Assembly (NCBI GenBank): GCA_014695195.1
Contig: JACJNW010000011.1
Coordinates: forward strand, 62,001-126,000
DNA: 64,000 nucleotides
Source: Cyanobacteria bacterium FACHB-DQ100
GTDB taxonomy: Bacteria; Cyanobacteriota; Cyanobacteriia; Leptolyngbyales; Leptolyngbyaceae
Reading direction: 5' to 3'
A model generated the notes under the pieces. It searched no databases and was not told the origin of the DNA. It saw only the letters and a list, made by a program, of their open reading frames with translations. The position numbers were made by a program, and so were the translations under genes. Of this stretch, positions 17,571-26,609 are shown in pieces; the first letter of the stretch is position 1, and every line of letters begins with the position of its first letter.

Positions 17571-18713
17571 TCATGTTCGCTGATCGATCGGAATATAAGG
17601 CGATCCGTGCAGCCCAGTGTAAATCTGCGTGGGTCGGAAAATGCGGTTTTCGGCTAACTGTTCTTTCCAGTGTGCCAACCAGCCTGCAGCCCGTGAAATC
17701 GCAAACACAGGCGTAAATAAGTCAGTTGGGATGCCTAACTTTCTATACACTAAACCGGAGTAAAAATCGACGTTCGGGTAAATTCCCTTGTGCCCTAGTC
17801 GCTCTTCGACGGCTCTCTCCAGTTCGACCGCAATATCGTAATACTTATCTTGACCAAACTTTTCAAACAGTTGCTCGGCTAGGTGTTGCAGAATGTTGGC
17901 TCTAGGGTCTTTGACTTTGTAAACCCGATGCCCAAAGCCCATAATCTTTTCCTTGCGCTCTAGGCGATCTTCCAAAAATGGACGGACGTTCTCAACTGAA
18001 CCGATCTCTTCTAGCATCATGATCACTTCTTCACTGGCTCCACCGTGAAGCGGCCCTGCCAGAGTTCCTACTGCCGAGGCGATCACCGCATAGGGGTCAG
18101 TCAGGGTCGAAGCAGTTACCATCGCGCTAAACGTAGACGCATTGATCGTGTGTTCTGCATGAAGCGTCAAGCTGATATCAAAAATCCGCGCTGCAAAGGG
18201 ATCGGGCTCCTGCTCGTTCAACATATACAGGAAGTTTGCAGCATAGCTCAGGTCGTCACGCGGCTGTACCGGATCATTTCCTTTTCGCATCAGTTGAAAG
18301 GCAGCGACCATCGTCGGAATCTTGGCCAGAATCCGCACGACCGCTGCTCGAATATAACTTGGATTATCGAGCGCCCGCTTTGAGTAGAAGAGACCTAAAG
18401 CAGCAGCACAAGCTTGCAGCGCATCCATCGGGTGTCCGCTTTCTGGAAAGCACTTCATCATGTCGCGAATGCGGTACTTCAAGCGGCGATGATACTGAAT
18501 TTCGTGTTCAAACTCTGCCAAGGTTTCCCGATTCGGCAGTTCGTTCCAAATCAGAAGATAGGCGGTTTCTAGAAACGTATTTCCAGGCTGCATCGCCAAT
18601 TCCTGAATCGGAATGCCGCGATACTCCAGAATCCCTTTCTGCCCATCGACAAAACTTATGCTGGACTGAGTTGCAGGAATACCTTCCAGACCTGCCCTAA
18701 ATTCGACCGTCAT
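17571..18713 (-). CDS. gltA: Citrate synthase
   Basis: A 380-residue type I-like citrate synthase that condenses oxaloacetate with acetyl-CoA, the entry to the cyanobacterial TCA pathway and 2-oxoglutarate supply for nitrogen assimilation. Visible features: LEYRGIPIQELA near the N-terminus, LHAEHTINAST with the catalytic His, GPLHGGASEEV, MGFGHRVYKVKDPRA with the second active-site His, and PNVDFYSGLVY with the catalytic Asp. Length and motifs are complete. It is transcribed leftward from a 330-base region shared with the divergent hypothetical gene at 19047. Confidence 0.95.
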   Translation of the reverse strand: MTVEFRAGLEGIPATQSSISFVDGQKGILEYRGIPIQELAMQPGNTFLETAYLLIWNELPNRETLAEFEHEIQYHRRLKYRIRDMMKCFPESGHPMDALQACAAALGLFYSKRALDNPSYIRAAVVRILAKIPTMVAAFQLMRKGNDPVQPRDDLSYAANFLYMLNEQEPDPFAARIFDISLTLHAEHTINASTFSAMVTASTLTDPYAVIASAVGTLAGPLHGGASEEVIMMLEEIGSVENVRPFLEDRLERKEKIMGFGHRVYKVKDPRANILQHLAEQLFEKFGQDKYYDIAVELERAVEERLGHKGIYPNVDFYSGLVYRKLGIPTDLFTPVFAISRAAGWLAHWKEQLAENRIFRPTQIYTGLHGSPYIPIDQRT

Positions 18714-19046
18714 TGTTCACCCTTGGCTGAATATATTCACAAGTTAAATTATCAGATTCGTTGCCAAGCTTTGTAGTGTAACTACCAGAGAGGACGCGAT
18801 CGTGCAATTCTTCACAGAACTTCTCATCTTCTTGGATAACATACTTTCGTACCCAAAACGACAAAAAATCGATATAGATCTGTAAACCTTTGCAGTTTTT
18901 TATAAAAGCGAATATTATCAAGTTAGAAAGTTTTACATCTTGACGAAATTGCATCTACTCATCAGCCAACTGACTCTCTTCTCGACCTGGTTTTTGCTCG
19001 GAAGGAGTCGTTTGGCAATTTTTTATATTCGATCGTAAGGAGTTAT
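18714..19046. other. Divergent promoter region of gltA and the hypothetical gene
   Basis: AT-rich. An 85-codon leftward frame (18697-18954) overlaps the gltA start and has no family likeness, so I do not call it. The strong ribosome-binding site AAGGAG at 19037-19042 belongs to the next gene. No clear operator was found. Confidence 0.5.
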
Positions 19047-19373
19047 ATGCCTCACAAAATGTCTCAAAAACCTCAAAAAGACTATCGCTCTAATCACCGC
19101 TACCGCGAAGACGCACCCCGAACGACCCTGACTCGGTTGATTGAACAAGACGCTCCACTCTTCTCTCACAGTCAACTGGTGCTAATGTACGGATTCTTCC
19201 AGGCGGAAATGGCCCCCGAAGTCAATCAAGGTGTGGCTTCCTGGATTAAAGAATGCGTTCGACAATATGGATTACCGAGCCTTGTCCGGTTTGACTCTCA
19301 CCGTCGCGCTCAGATTTTCCGACGAGATCAGTTTCAACCTTGGCTTGAACCCTTGATGGATCAAGCGTGTTAA
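19047..19373 (+). CDS. Hypothetical basic cyanobacterial protein
   Basis: A 108-residue protein of unknown function. It starts with a basic, polar tail (MPHKMSQKPQKDYRSNHRY). The segment from about 28 to 105 is likely helical and well structured (LIEQDAPLFSHSQLVLMYGF, WLEPLMDQAC). A near-ideal ribosome-binding site AAGGAG at 19037-19042 stands 4 bases before the ATG, so the gene is almost certainly expressed. No catalytic motif or membrane segment. I do not recognise a named family. It is transcribed divergently from gltA. Confidence 0.75.
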   Translation: MPHKMSQKPQKDYRSNHRYREDAPRTTLTRLIEQDAPLFSHSQLVLMYGFFQAEMAPEVNQGVASWIKECVRQYGLPSLVRFDSHRRAQIFRRDQFQPWLEPLMDQAC

Positions 19374-19388
19374 AAATTTAGAACGCAA

Positions 19389-19449
19389 GTTGTTAGCGCT
19401 ACATCAGCTTGGGAACGCAGATTACGCATCGATAAAAGAAGCTAACAAC
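19389..19449. repeat. 9-bp inverted repeat downstream of the hypothetical gene
   Basis: GTTGTTAGC at 19389-19397 is complementary to GCTAACAAC at 19441-19449, 43 bases apart. The loop contains two near-copies of GAACGCA. It could be a long-loop terminator stem or a degenerate repeat. Confidence 0.35.
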
Positions 19450-19560
19450 CGAGTTTCTAAAATTTGCACAATTTGGCACCTTTGAGCGCGATGCCTCCGG
19501 CACACGGAAACGTACTCGAATCCGTTAGAGTGGGCGATGAGATCTTTGCGGTGCTGGATT

Positions 19561-20823
19561 ATGCCGAACTATGACCTTCTGCTGCGTGACTGTCAACTCC
19601 TTCGCGCTCCTGATGTTTCTGAACGGGTGGATATTGCGATTCAGGCGGGAGAGATTGTTGAGATTGCCCCTCACCTCGATGCAACAGCGGAGATAGAACT
19701 AGAAATCCAAGGCTATCTAGTCAGCCCTCCGTTTGTCGAATCGCATATTCACTTAGACTCTGCACTCACGGCAGGGGAACCGCGCTGGAACCAGAGCGGG
19801 AGTCTGTTTGAGGGTATCGAGATTTGGCGAGACCGCAAGCAAGATCTCTCGCTGGAAGACGTGAAACAAAGAGCGATCGAGACGCTGAAACAGCAGGCGT
19901 TGCAGGGGGTTCTTTTTGTGCGGAGTCACGCGGATGTAAGTGAGCAAAGCTTAACCGCGCTGAAAGCGTTGCTCGAAGTGCGTGAAGAAGTGAAAGATTG
20001 GATGACGCTGCAAGTCGTCGCGTTTCCGCAGGATGGAATTTACGGCGGCGCAAAGAACGATGAATTAATGGAAGAAGCGATGCGGTTGGGAGCGGATGTG
20101 GTTGGCGGCATTCCCCACTATGAACTGACACGCGAGGATGGAGTGCGATCGGTCAATCGCATCTTTGAACTGGCAGAGAAGTACGATCGCTTAATCGATA
20201 TTCACTGTGATGAAATCGATGACGATCAATCTCGATTTCTAGAAGTGGTCGCTGCCTGTGCCATTCGTACTGAAATGGGGTCGAAAGTCACTGCTAGTCA
20301 TACGACTGCATTCGGCTCTTATAACAATGCTTATGCGTTCAAGCTGCTGGGATTTCTCAAGCGCACCCAGCTTAATTTCATCGCGAATCCCTTGATCAAC
20401 ATTACGCTGCAAGGTCGGACAGATACTTATCCCAAGCGGCGCGGCGTGACGCGAGTGAAAGAACTGTGGCAGCAAGGAATGAATGTGAGCTTAGGGCATG
20501 ATTGCGTTCAAGATCCCTGGTACTCGCTCGGTACAGGCAATATGCTCGATGTGGCATCTATGGCGATTCATGTGTGTCAAATGACTGGAACAACTGAGAT
20601 TGATGCTTGTTATAACATGGTGACTTGGGGCGGGGCGAAAACCTTGAATGTTCAAGATCATTATGGGGTTGAAGTGGGTAAGCCTGCGAATTTGATTGTG
20701 CTGGATGCGATCGATCGATACGATGCTATTCGCCGACGCGCTACTGTGCGGTATGTCATTTCTCAAGGTAAACTCCTAGCGCAAACGGAACCGCCGAAGC
20801 CAAAGTGGCGCGGGGATATCTAG
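19561..20823 (+). CDS. Cytosine-deaminase-family amidohydrolase
   Basis: A 420-residue amidohydrolase-superfamily enzyme closely following E. coli cytosine deaminase. Visible metal and active-site residues: HIH at 62-64, HCDE with His215 and Glu218, His247 in ASHTTAF, and Asp314 in GHDCVQDPW. Gln157 in FPQDG matches the substrate-contacting Gln156 of CodA. One active-site neighbour differs: the residue after the metal Asp is Cys315, where E. coli has Asp314. So the base deaminated may not be plain cytosine; 5-methylcytosine or isoguanine are candidates by inference. I start at ATG 19561 (MPNYDLLLRD); ATG 19537 adds eight unrelated residues. A small membrane-protein gene follows after one base. 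Confidence 0.85.
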   Translation: MPNYDLLLRDCQLLRAPDVSERVDIAIQAGEIVEIAPHLDATAEIELEIQGYLVSPPFVESHIHLDSALTAGEPRWNQSGSLFEGIEIWRDRKQDLSLEDVKQRAIETLKQQALQGVLFVRSHADVSEQSLTALKALLEVREEVKDWMTLQVVAFPQDGIYGGAKNDELMEEAMRLGADVVGGIPHYELTREDGVRSVNRIFELAEKYDRLIDIHCDEIDDDQSRFLEVVAACAIRTEMGSKVTASHTTAFGSYNNAYAFKLLGFLKRTQLNFIANPLINITLQGRTDTYPKRRGVTRVKELWQQGMNVSLGHDCVQDPWYSLGTGNMLDVASMAIHVCQMTGTTEIDACYNMVTWGGAKTLNVQDHYGVEVGKPANLIVLDAIDRYDAIRRRATVRYVISQGKLLAQTEPPKPKWRGDI

Positions 20824-20824
20824 C

Positions 20825-20977
20825 ATGAATGATGAGATTGTTTCATTTCTTCTGAGTGCAGGCTTATTGATTCTGTACTTAGTCTTTTCTGCATTCACTG
20901 AAATGGGAACTAAGAATCCATGGAAGACCGATGCCTCGGAAAAGTCTTCTTCAGATAAGCAAACACCGCCAGATTGA
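20825..20977 (+). CDS. Small single-span membrane protein (50 aa)
   Basis: A 50-residue frame beginning one base after the deaminase stop, so probably cotranslated with it. Residues 5-24 are hydrophobic (IVSFLLSAGLLILYLVFSAF), followed by a polar, charged tail (TKNPWKTDASEKSSSDKQ). The polarity suggests N-out or N-in by tail charge; the sequence does not settle it. It resembles short cyanobacterial membrane proteins of unknown role. It might help a transporter or membrane complex but nothing in the sequence says so. Confidence 0.6.
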   Translation: MNDEIVSFLLSAGLLILYLVFSAFTEMGTKNPWKTDASEKSSSDKQTPPD

Positions 20978-21131
20978 TTACAAAGACGATCGCTTTAACG
21001 ATCGCCATTTCGCGAATCAGGGCGTAAATCTTTGGCAATGCTGATTTTGATCAGAACCAGAACAATTCCTTCATTTTAGGGAAAGCATTGCGATATGATA
21101 CTTTCCGCAGTCTTCAGCATCGTAAAGCGCT

Positions 21132-22211
21132 ATGAGCCAACAGTATCGCATCACACTTCTTCCCGGTGACGGCATTGGGCCTGAGATTATGGCAGTTGCC
21201 GTTCGCGTTCTCAAAACCGTCAGCGAGAAGTTTGCGCTCGATTTCGAGTTTCAAGAAGCGCTGATTGGGGGTGCCGCGATCGATGCGACGGGTGAACCGC
21301 TTCCTGCGGCAACGCTCGAAACCTGTAAACAAAGCGATGCGGTCTTACTTGCTGCGATCGGGGGGTACAAATGGGATTCCCTGCCGCGTCATTTGCGCCC
21401 TGAAACTGGATTGTTGGGACTGCGATCAGGCCTACAGCTTTTTGCAAATCTTCGCCCTGCAACGATTTTGCCTCAATTAGTCGATGCCTCAACGCTCAAG
21501 CGTGAAGTCGTGGAAGGAGTCGACATTATGGTTGTGCGGGAATTAACGGGTGGGATTTATTTCGGTCAACCCCGCGGAATCTTTACGACAGAAACAGGCG
21601 AAAAGCGTGGTGTGAATACGATGGCATACACCGAATCAGAAATTGATCGCATCGGTCGCGTGGCATTTGAAACTGCCCAGAAACGATCGAAACGGCTTTG
21701 CTCAGTCGATAAAGCAAACGTGCTAGAAGTCTCACAGTTTTGGCGCGATCGGATGATTGCACTTTCGGCAGAATATCCCGATGTTGAACTGACGCACTTG
21801 TATGTGGATAACGCTGCGATGCAGTTAGTTCGCGCTCCGAAGCAGTTTGATACGATCGTCACCAGCAATCTCTTCGGTGATATCCTCTCTGATGCGGCTG
21901 CAATGCTAACCGGAAGTATTGGAATGCTGCCTTCTGCGAGTTTAGGGGCATCGAATCCCGGCGTTTACGAACCTGTTCACGGCTCCGCCCCAGACATTGC
22001 GGGACAAGACAAAGCCAATCCGTTGGCGCAAGTTCTAAGCGCAGCAATGATGCTTCGCTACAGTTTCGATCAAGCTGAAGCAGCAACGCAGATTGAACAG
22101 GCTGTTCTCAAGGTTCTGGATCAGGGATATCGTACCGGAGATATCATGTCCGAGGGCAAAAGGTTAGTGGGATGTCAGGCGATCGGAGATGCGATCGTCG
22201 CTGCGCTCTAA
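21132..22211 (+). CDS. leuB: 3-isopropylmalate dehydrogenase
   Basis: A 359-residue NAD-dependent enzyme that oxidatively decarboxylates 3-isopropylmalate in leucine biosynthesis. It opens with [36 protein letters not shown] contains the substrate-binding arginines, and [16 protein letters not shown] the catalytic region. Metal-binding aspartates are in [15 protein letters not shown], and the adenine-binding loop in [18 protein letters not shown]. Full length. Its last four bases overlap the 3' end of the coiled-coil gene on the opposite strand. Confidence 0.97.
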   Translation: MSQQYRITLLPGDGIGPEIMAVAVRVLKTVSEKFALDFEFQEALIGGAAIDATGEPLPAATLETCKQSDAVLLAAIGGYKWDSLPRHLRPETGLLGLRSGLQLFANLRPATILPQLVDASTLKREVVEGVDIMVVRELTGGIYFGQPRGIFTTETGEKRGVNTMAYTESEIDRIGRVAFETAQKRSKRLCSVDKANVLEVSQFWRDRMIALSAEYPDVELTHLYVDNAAMQLVRAPKQFDTIVTSNLFGDILSDAAAMLTGSIGMLPSASLGASNPGVYEPVHGSAPDIAGQDKANPLAQVLSAAMMLRYSFDQAEAATQIEQAVLKVLDQGYRTGDIMSEGKRLVGCQAIGDAIVAAL

Positions 22212-23122
22212 CTTTTGCGAGTGCGATAAGTGCGGCGACGAACTAGAAATTCGGGAATGTCGCTCTCCGGCTTGAACGAATTCGATCGCGTCGTCGATTT
22301 AAGATCTGGTGGCGGTGTTGTATCAATCTCGTCTAAAACTGTTTTAATCTCCGGTGGAAGATCTTGATCGGTCAACGCTTGTTTGAGCGCGATCGCAATT
22401 TCGTGTAGTCCGTGAAAGCGAGTTTTCCAGTGCTGAATGGCGGTTTCGTACTCGCTCGCTTGTTGGGCTTGACTGAGGATTTGTTCTTGCATCTCTGCTG
22501 CTTGGCTTTCTAGCTCGGTGATCCGGCCTTGACTTTGTTCGCGATCGACTTCGAGTTCCTGGCAAACCTGTTGCAGCAGCGCTTGTGTGGTCATGTGACG
22601 CGCAATTCGCGCTTCTAGTGCTTCGACTTGCGCTTCTAGCTCAATCCTGCGAGTGTGGGATTCTTGCTTTTCGGATTCAAGATCTTGGAGTTGCTGCCGT
22701 CGCAGTTGCAGATCGGTTTGCAGCACTTGGAGTTGTTGCTCGATTTCAAACGGCTGCACATCCGTTAACTCTGCTTGTTGGCGTGCTTCAGCCGCAGCTA
22801 GAAGGCTTTGATAATCACGCTCTCGCTGCTGTGCCTGTTGAATCTTATGTTCGAGTTCAGCTTTTTGCTGAGAAAATTGCAGCTTTAGCTGGTGAATTGC
22901 TTGCTGCTGCACATTGGCGATTTCCTCGGTCGAAGCTAGTTGACGTTCTAGAAAATGTTGATTGACGACCTGCGATCGCAGATCCTCCAGACTCGCGATC
23001 GATTGATCTAGCGCCTGCTCTAAATCCCGAATTCGCCGTTGCTGCGCTTGAACTTGCTCTATCAAGTCCGAAACAGACGACTTCTCCTCGAAGCTCAAAC
23101 TGAGTTGCTCCGGTTCTGACAC
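22208..23122 (-). CDS. Long coiled-coil protein
   Basis: A 304-residue protein that is almost entirely coiled coil from about residue 20 to 240: Gln-, Glu- and Leu-rich heptads such as [14 protein letters not shown] and [17 protein letters not shown] short C-terminal tail ([15 protein letters not shown]) is basic. It has no enzyme motif. The start is the GTG at 23122, set by the ribosome-binding site GGGAGG (23131-23136 complement) 8 bases upstream; the TTG at 23140 would include that site. Similar cyanobacterial proteins are uncharacterised and could act in cell structure or DNA organisation (inference). Confidence 0.8.
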   Translation of the reverse strand: MSEPEQLSLSFEEKSSVSDLIEQVQAQQRRIRDLEQALDQSIASLEDLRSQVVNQHFLERQLASTEEIANVQQQAIHQLKLQFSQQKAELEHKIQQAQQRERDYQSLLAAAEARQQAELTDVQPFEIEQQLQVLQTDLQLRRQQLQDLESEKQESHTRRIELEAQVEALEARIARHMTTQALLQQVCQELEVDREQSQGRITELESQAAEMQEQILSQAQQASEYETAIQHWKTRFHGLHEIAIALKQALTDQDLPPEIKTVLDEIDTTPPPDLKSTTRSNSFKPESDIPEFLVRRRTYRTRKS

Positions 23123-23187
23123 TGCTCGAACCTCCCACAAGTTCGATCATAAAGTTACACGCAGTCTAAGATTTGCGCCTCCGTAGC

Positions 23188-23445
23188 TTAAAGTTTTGGC
23201 TCTTGCGGCAGGGGGGCGGTCGGCATCTGAACACTATTGAGTGACCAGCGATACTCGATCGGCAGGTTTAATCGCTCTAATTCGCCTTCAAGCTGTTTTT
23301 GCTGCGAGAGTGCCTTACGGAGCGCGACGATTAGCTGCTGAACTTGCTCTCGTTGTCGCCCTCCGACTGCAAACAGAGTCTGACGCTCTAACAGTTGCAA
23401 CAATAACTCGTAGTGAATGTGCGATGGTAGGGGGATCGGTTCCAT
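23188..23445 (-). CDS. Small conserved cyanobacterial protein (DUF5340-like)
   Basis: An 85-residue protein, MEPIPLPSHIHYELLLQLLERQ at the start and a helical, Gln-rich middle (QREQVQQLIVALRKALSQQ), ending in a short Pro-rich tail. I start at ATG 23445 because the 34 residues upstream in the open frame show no conservation-like features. It resembles the DUF5340 family from memory; function unknown. No membrane segment. It sits between trpC and the coiled-coil gene on the same strand. Confidence 0.65.
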   Translation of the reverse strand: MEPIPLPSHIHYELLLQLLERQTLFAVGGRQREQVQQLIVALRKALSQQKQLEGELERLNLPIEYRWSLNSVQMPTAPLPQEPKL

Positions 23446-23565
23446 GAAAAACCTACAGAGAATAATGGTGTAGAGCGAGAGGAGGCAGGTTGCACGAACT
23501 CTATCAGAAGAGATTTCAGATTCTAACCTAAAAGCTGAATGCAGCAAACCTTAGCCCCCAAAGGC

Positions 23566-24456
23566 TTAAGCAAGTCCGGCAAGAAGCTGTGCTAGCGCCT
23601 CTCCGGGAGCGGGTTGCTTGACAATGGATTCTCCGATTAGTACCGCACTCGCACCCGCTCGCGCCACTCGCGCCAAATCGGCTGAAGTGTACAGTCCAGA
23701 CTCGCTGACGATCGTGATCCCCTTTTCTGCCAGCACCGAAGCACGATCGCGCAAAATGTCTTCAGTCGTTTGCAAATCGACTTCAAAATTTTTCAGATTG
23801 CGATTATTGATGCCAACGAGCGTTACGCCATCCGACGCTAAAACGCGATCGAGTTCTTCGAGGGTGTGAACTTCAATTAAGGCGGTCAGCCCCAGCGCTT
23901 TCACAATTTTGAGGAAATACTGCAAATCCTTATCCGAGAGAATTGCAGCAATCAACAGAACGGCATCCGCTCCGTGTAATCTCGCCCAATACATCTGATA
24001 GGGATAAACGATAAAGTCTTTGCACAATAACGGAAGATCGACGATCGCACGAATTTTTGCCAGATTCTCAAAACTACCTTGAAAGAATTGAGCATCGGTT
24101 AAGACAGAAAGACAGGTTGCACCACCGGATTGATAGGCTTGTGCGATCGTCTCCGGGTCAAAGTCTTCGCGAATCACTCCTTTACTCGGTGATGCTTTTT
24201 TGACTTCTGCGATCACAGCAGGCTTAGTTTTGCTGTTTTTGAGTGCGGCTAAGAAATCTTTAGGAGCAGGGAGATCTTTAACTTTGCTCTGGAGTTCGAT
24301 CAGCGGCATTTTTTCCCGCAGTTGATCGACTTCGGTTTCCTTATGCCAGACGATTTCTTCCAAAATGTTGCGAGGGGCGCTGTCTGGAACTTTGGCTTGA
24401 TAGCGCAGTTCTTGAACAGAAACAGCAGGATTCGGACAACGACGACGGATTTCCAT
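23566..24456 (-). CDS. trpC: Indole-3-glycerol phosphate synthase
   Basis: A 296-residue TIM-barrel enzyme that closes the indole ring in tryptophan biosynthesis. Visible: [18 protein letters not shown] with catalytic Lys, [29 protein letters not shown] with the second Lys, [10 protein letters not shown] with catalytic Glu, and [26 protein letters not shown] for phosphate binding. I start at ATG 24456 ([12 protein letters not shown]), the usual cyanobacterial N-terminus; the frame extends 30 residues into a repeat element upstream. It lies downstream of lpdA on the same strand with that repeat between them. Confidence 0.95.
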   Translation of the reverse strand: MEIRRRCPNPAVSVQELRYQAKVPDSAPRNILEEIVWHKETEVDQLREKMPLIELQSKVKDLPAPKDFLAALKNSKTKPAVIAEVKKASPSKGVIREDFDPETIAQAYQSGGATCLSVLTDAQFFQGSFENLAKIRAIVDLPLLCKDFIVYPYQMYWARLHGADAVLLIAAILSDKDLQYFLKIVKALGLTALIEVHTLEELDRVLASDGVTLVGINNRNLKNFEVDLQTTEDILRDRASVLAEKGITIVSESGLYTSADLARVARAGASAVLIGESIVKQPAPGEALAQLLAGLA

Positions 24457-24503
24457 TGAGTTACGGATAGGGTGAGGGAATGAATTTACTTTGGTTGGAG
24501 TTT

Positions 24504-24590
24504 GCCCCCTAAATTTTTCATTTGCGAGACTCAGGCAAATATTCAAAGTCCCCCACTTGTGGGGGATTTAGGGTGGGGGATTTAGGGGGC
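24504..24590. repeat. MITE-like C-rich repeat between lpdA and trpC
   Basis: Terminal arms GCCCCCTAAAT (24504-24514) and ATTTAGGGGGC (24580-24590) are perfectly complementary. Inside are a tight hairpin (TCCCCCAC against GTGGGGGA, 24549-24566) and a direct repeat of TGGGGGATTTAGGG. This C-run architecture is characteristic of cyanobacterial dispersed palindromes. No target-site duplication could be recognised. Confidence 0.75.
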
Positions 24591-24618
24591 TTCAACGAAC
24601 TGAAACGAAGCGATCCGA

Positions 24619-26043
24619 CTAAGAATGCACCGCTGCCCGTTTGTACGCTTCATCCAAAATTTCCGAAAGCGTCGGATGCGTGTGAACCAAGAACGCCAAC
24701 GATCGCACTGATTCTCGTTTGGCGATCGCATTCGCTGCTTCTTGAATCAAATCTGCCGCGTGCATCCCGATGATGTGTGCGCCTAACACTTCTCCGGTAT
24801 CTTTACGGTAAACGATCTTTGCAATTCCTTCAGATTCCGCCTCAGCCAGCGCTTTCGCGTTTCCTTTAAAGTAAGTCCGCACCACTGCGACTTCAAAGCC
24901 TTCTTTTTTCCCTAATTCCTTTGCTTGCGGCTCGGTCATGCCTACAAAGCTGATTTCAGGATGAGTAAAGGCGGCAGCGGGAATACTGCGGTAATCGATT
25001 TCACGCTTGCGACCACACATATTCTCGATCGCAATCACGCCCTGAGCCGAAGCTGCATGAGCCAGCATCATTTTTCCGGTTGCGTCCCCGATCGCCCACA
25101 AATGCGGTACCGGTTGACCCTCAGACAACACTTGCATCTGATCGTTGACCGGAATAAACCCGCGATCAAGTTCTACGTTGACGGTTTCGAGTCCCAACTC
25201 TTTGGCAAACGGAACGCGACCTGCTGCAACCAGACAAGCATCGACTTCTAGGACTTCGACCAATTCTTTTGTTTTGGCATCGATTAGCTCGATCGTCACT
25301 GGAGATCCCGGAGTCACTTTCGCCGCAAACACCCCGACCTTTGTTTCGATATCGCGAGGCGTGATTAGAATTCTTTGCGCCAGTTTTGCGATATCGGGAT
25401 CAAATCCTGGCATCAATTGATCGAGTCCTTCGATCATCGTGACTTCGCAGCCGAGCGCCGTGTAAACATCCGAGAATTCTAAGCCAATATAGCCGCTACC
25501 AACGATCGCCACCCAGGGCGGCAACGATTCTAATTTAATCGCATCGTCGCTGGTGAAAACGGTTTTGCCGTCAGTCTGCACTCCCGGCGGCACAAACGGA
25601 ATTGATCCCGGAGCCAAAATAATGTCTTTTGCCGTGATCGTCTTTTCGCCTTCTGGCGTTGAGATGATTAATTTTTGGCTGCCTGAAACTCTTGCGCGTC
25701 CGTGAATGATTTCAACGCCTAGACGCTTCATGCTGCCGATCAAGCCTTCGCGCTGCTTAGTGACGATCGCTTGTGCGTGATTGGCGATCGCGGCTCGATC
25801 AAATGCCACATCCCCGACTTCAATCCCCAACGATTTCAAATGATGGGCATTTTGCAATTCTCGGACTCGCCCGGAGGCTGCAAGTAGCGCTTTAGAAGGA
25901 ATGCAGCCCCGATTCACGCAGGTTCCGCCCATATCAGCGGCTTCGATAATTGCAGTCTTCAAACCACAATCAACGGCGTGGAGTGCCGCTCCATGACCTC
26001 CAACGCCCGCGCCGACAATTACCAAATCATAATCGTAAGCCAC
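24619..26043 (-). CDS. lpdA: Dihydrolipoyl dehydrogenase (E3)
   Basis: A 474-residue FAD/NAD flavoprotein. The FAD motif [10 protein letters not shown] is at 11-20; the redox pair Cys42 and Cys47 is in [13 protein letters not shown]; the NAD site [10 protein letters not shown] and the C-terminal catalytic HTHP (VHTHPTLSE) are present. E3 reoxidises lipoamide in pyruvate dehydrogenase, and in cyanobacteria also the glycine cleavage system. It is unlinked to pdhA here (36.8 kb), as usual in cyanobacteria. The next gene is divergent, 187 bases away. Confidence 0.95.
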   Translation of the reverse strand: MAYDYDLVIVGAGVGGHGAALHAVDCGLKTAIIEAADMGGTCVNRGCIPSKALLAASGRVRELQNAHHLKSLGIEVGDVAFDRAAIANHAQAIVTKQREGLIGSMKRLGVEIIHGRARVSGSQKLIISTPEGEKTITAKDIILAPGSIPFVPPGVQTDGKTVFTSDDAIKLESLPPWVAIVGSGYIGLEFSDVYTALGCEVTMIEGLDQLMPGFDPDIAKLAQRILITPRDIETKVGVFAAKVTPGSPVTIELIDAKTKELVEVLEVDACLVAAGRVPFAKELGLETVNVELDRGFIPVNDQMQVLSEGQPVPHLWAIGDATGKMMLAHAASAQGVIAIENMCGRKREIDYRSIPAAAFTHPEISFVGMTEPQAKELGKKEGFEVAVVRTYFKGNAKALAEAESEGIAKIVYRKDTGEVLGAHIIGMHAADLIQEAANAIAKRESVRSLAFLVHTHPTLSEILDEAYKRAAVHS

Positions 26044-26230
26044 AGTTCTCTCCCGTTCTCAATGCCTATCTATTCTCATCCGTGAAGCGTCGCTTCGACA
26101 ATATAAACTGCCAAATCGGTCATGAAACGCTTTCATCTAAAATTGGGCATCCTGATCTGAGCGCAGCTACCCTAAAAATCGTGCATATGGCTTTCGGGCT
26201 AATCTCTCATACTGATTAGGAGTGAACCTT

Positions 26231-26422
26231 ATGGATCGTCAACAGCGAGAATTGCGTCGCGCCGCCGCTCAAGCTTTTGCTGAGTCGCTGAATAAGCTAG
26301 AAAACACGCTTTGCACTCCTGAATCTCATCTCGCTTCAGAAGCACCGAATTTAGCGATCGATTTTGAACAGGCGCTGGCAGATATTGAACGCTTTATGCA
26401 TGAGAAAGAGGAACAGGGTTAA
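26231..26422 (+). CDS. Small hypothetical protein (63 aa)
   Basis: A 63-residue, mostly helical, acidic protein (RELRRAAAQAFAESLNKLEN, DFEQALADIERFMHEKEE). No motif or membrane segment; unrecognised. The start is ATG 26231 with ribosome-binding site AGGAG at 26218-26222, 8 bases away; the GTG at 26222 overlaps that site. It lies between divergent lpdA and ileS and reads the same way as ileS, with 187 bases before it. Confidence 0.7.
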   Translation: MDRQQRELRRAAAQAFAESLNKLENTLCTPESHLASEAPNLAIDFEQALADIERFMHEKEEQG

Positions 26423-26609
26423 GGGGTGAGATATAAGGGGGAGCGATCGCTTCCCTTGACTCAATTCCGCCTGCAATTTTCTTTTTCAGAATCTTCTTAA
26501 CTCTGACGTATTCAAACTCCCAGAGACGTAAAACAAATCGCGCTTTCATCTCCACAGTGGCAAAATTCCTGACAGAATAGACGGATATGTGATTTTTGCC
26601 CTTTATCTT

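Noticed and set aside
18697-18954. 85-codon leftward frame upstream of gltA
   Set aside because: It overlaps the gltA start, has no ribosome-binding site or family likeness, and its composition looks like promoter DNA.
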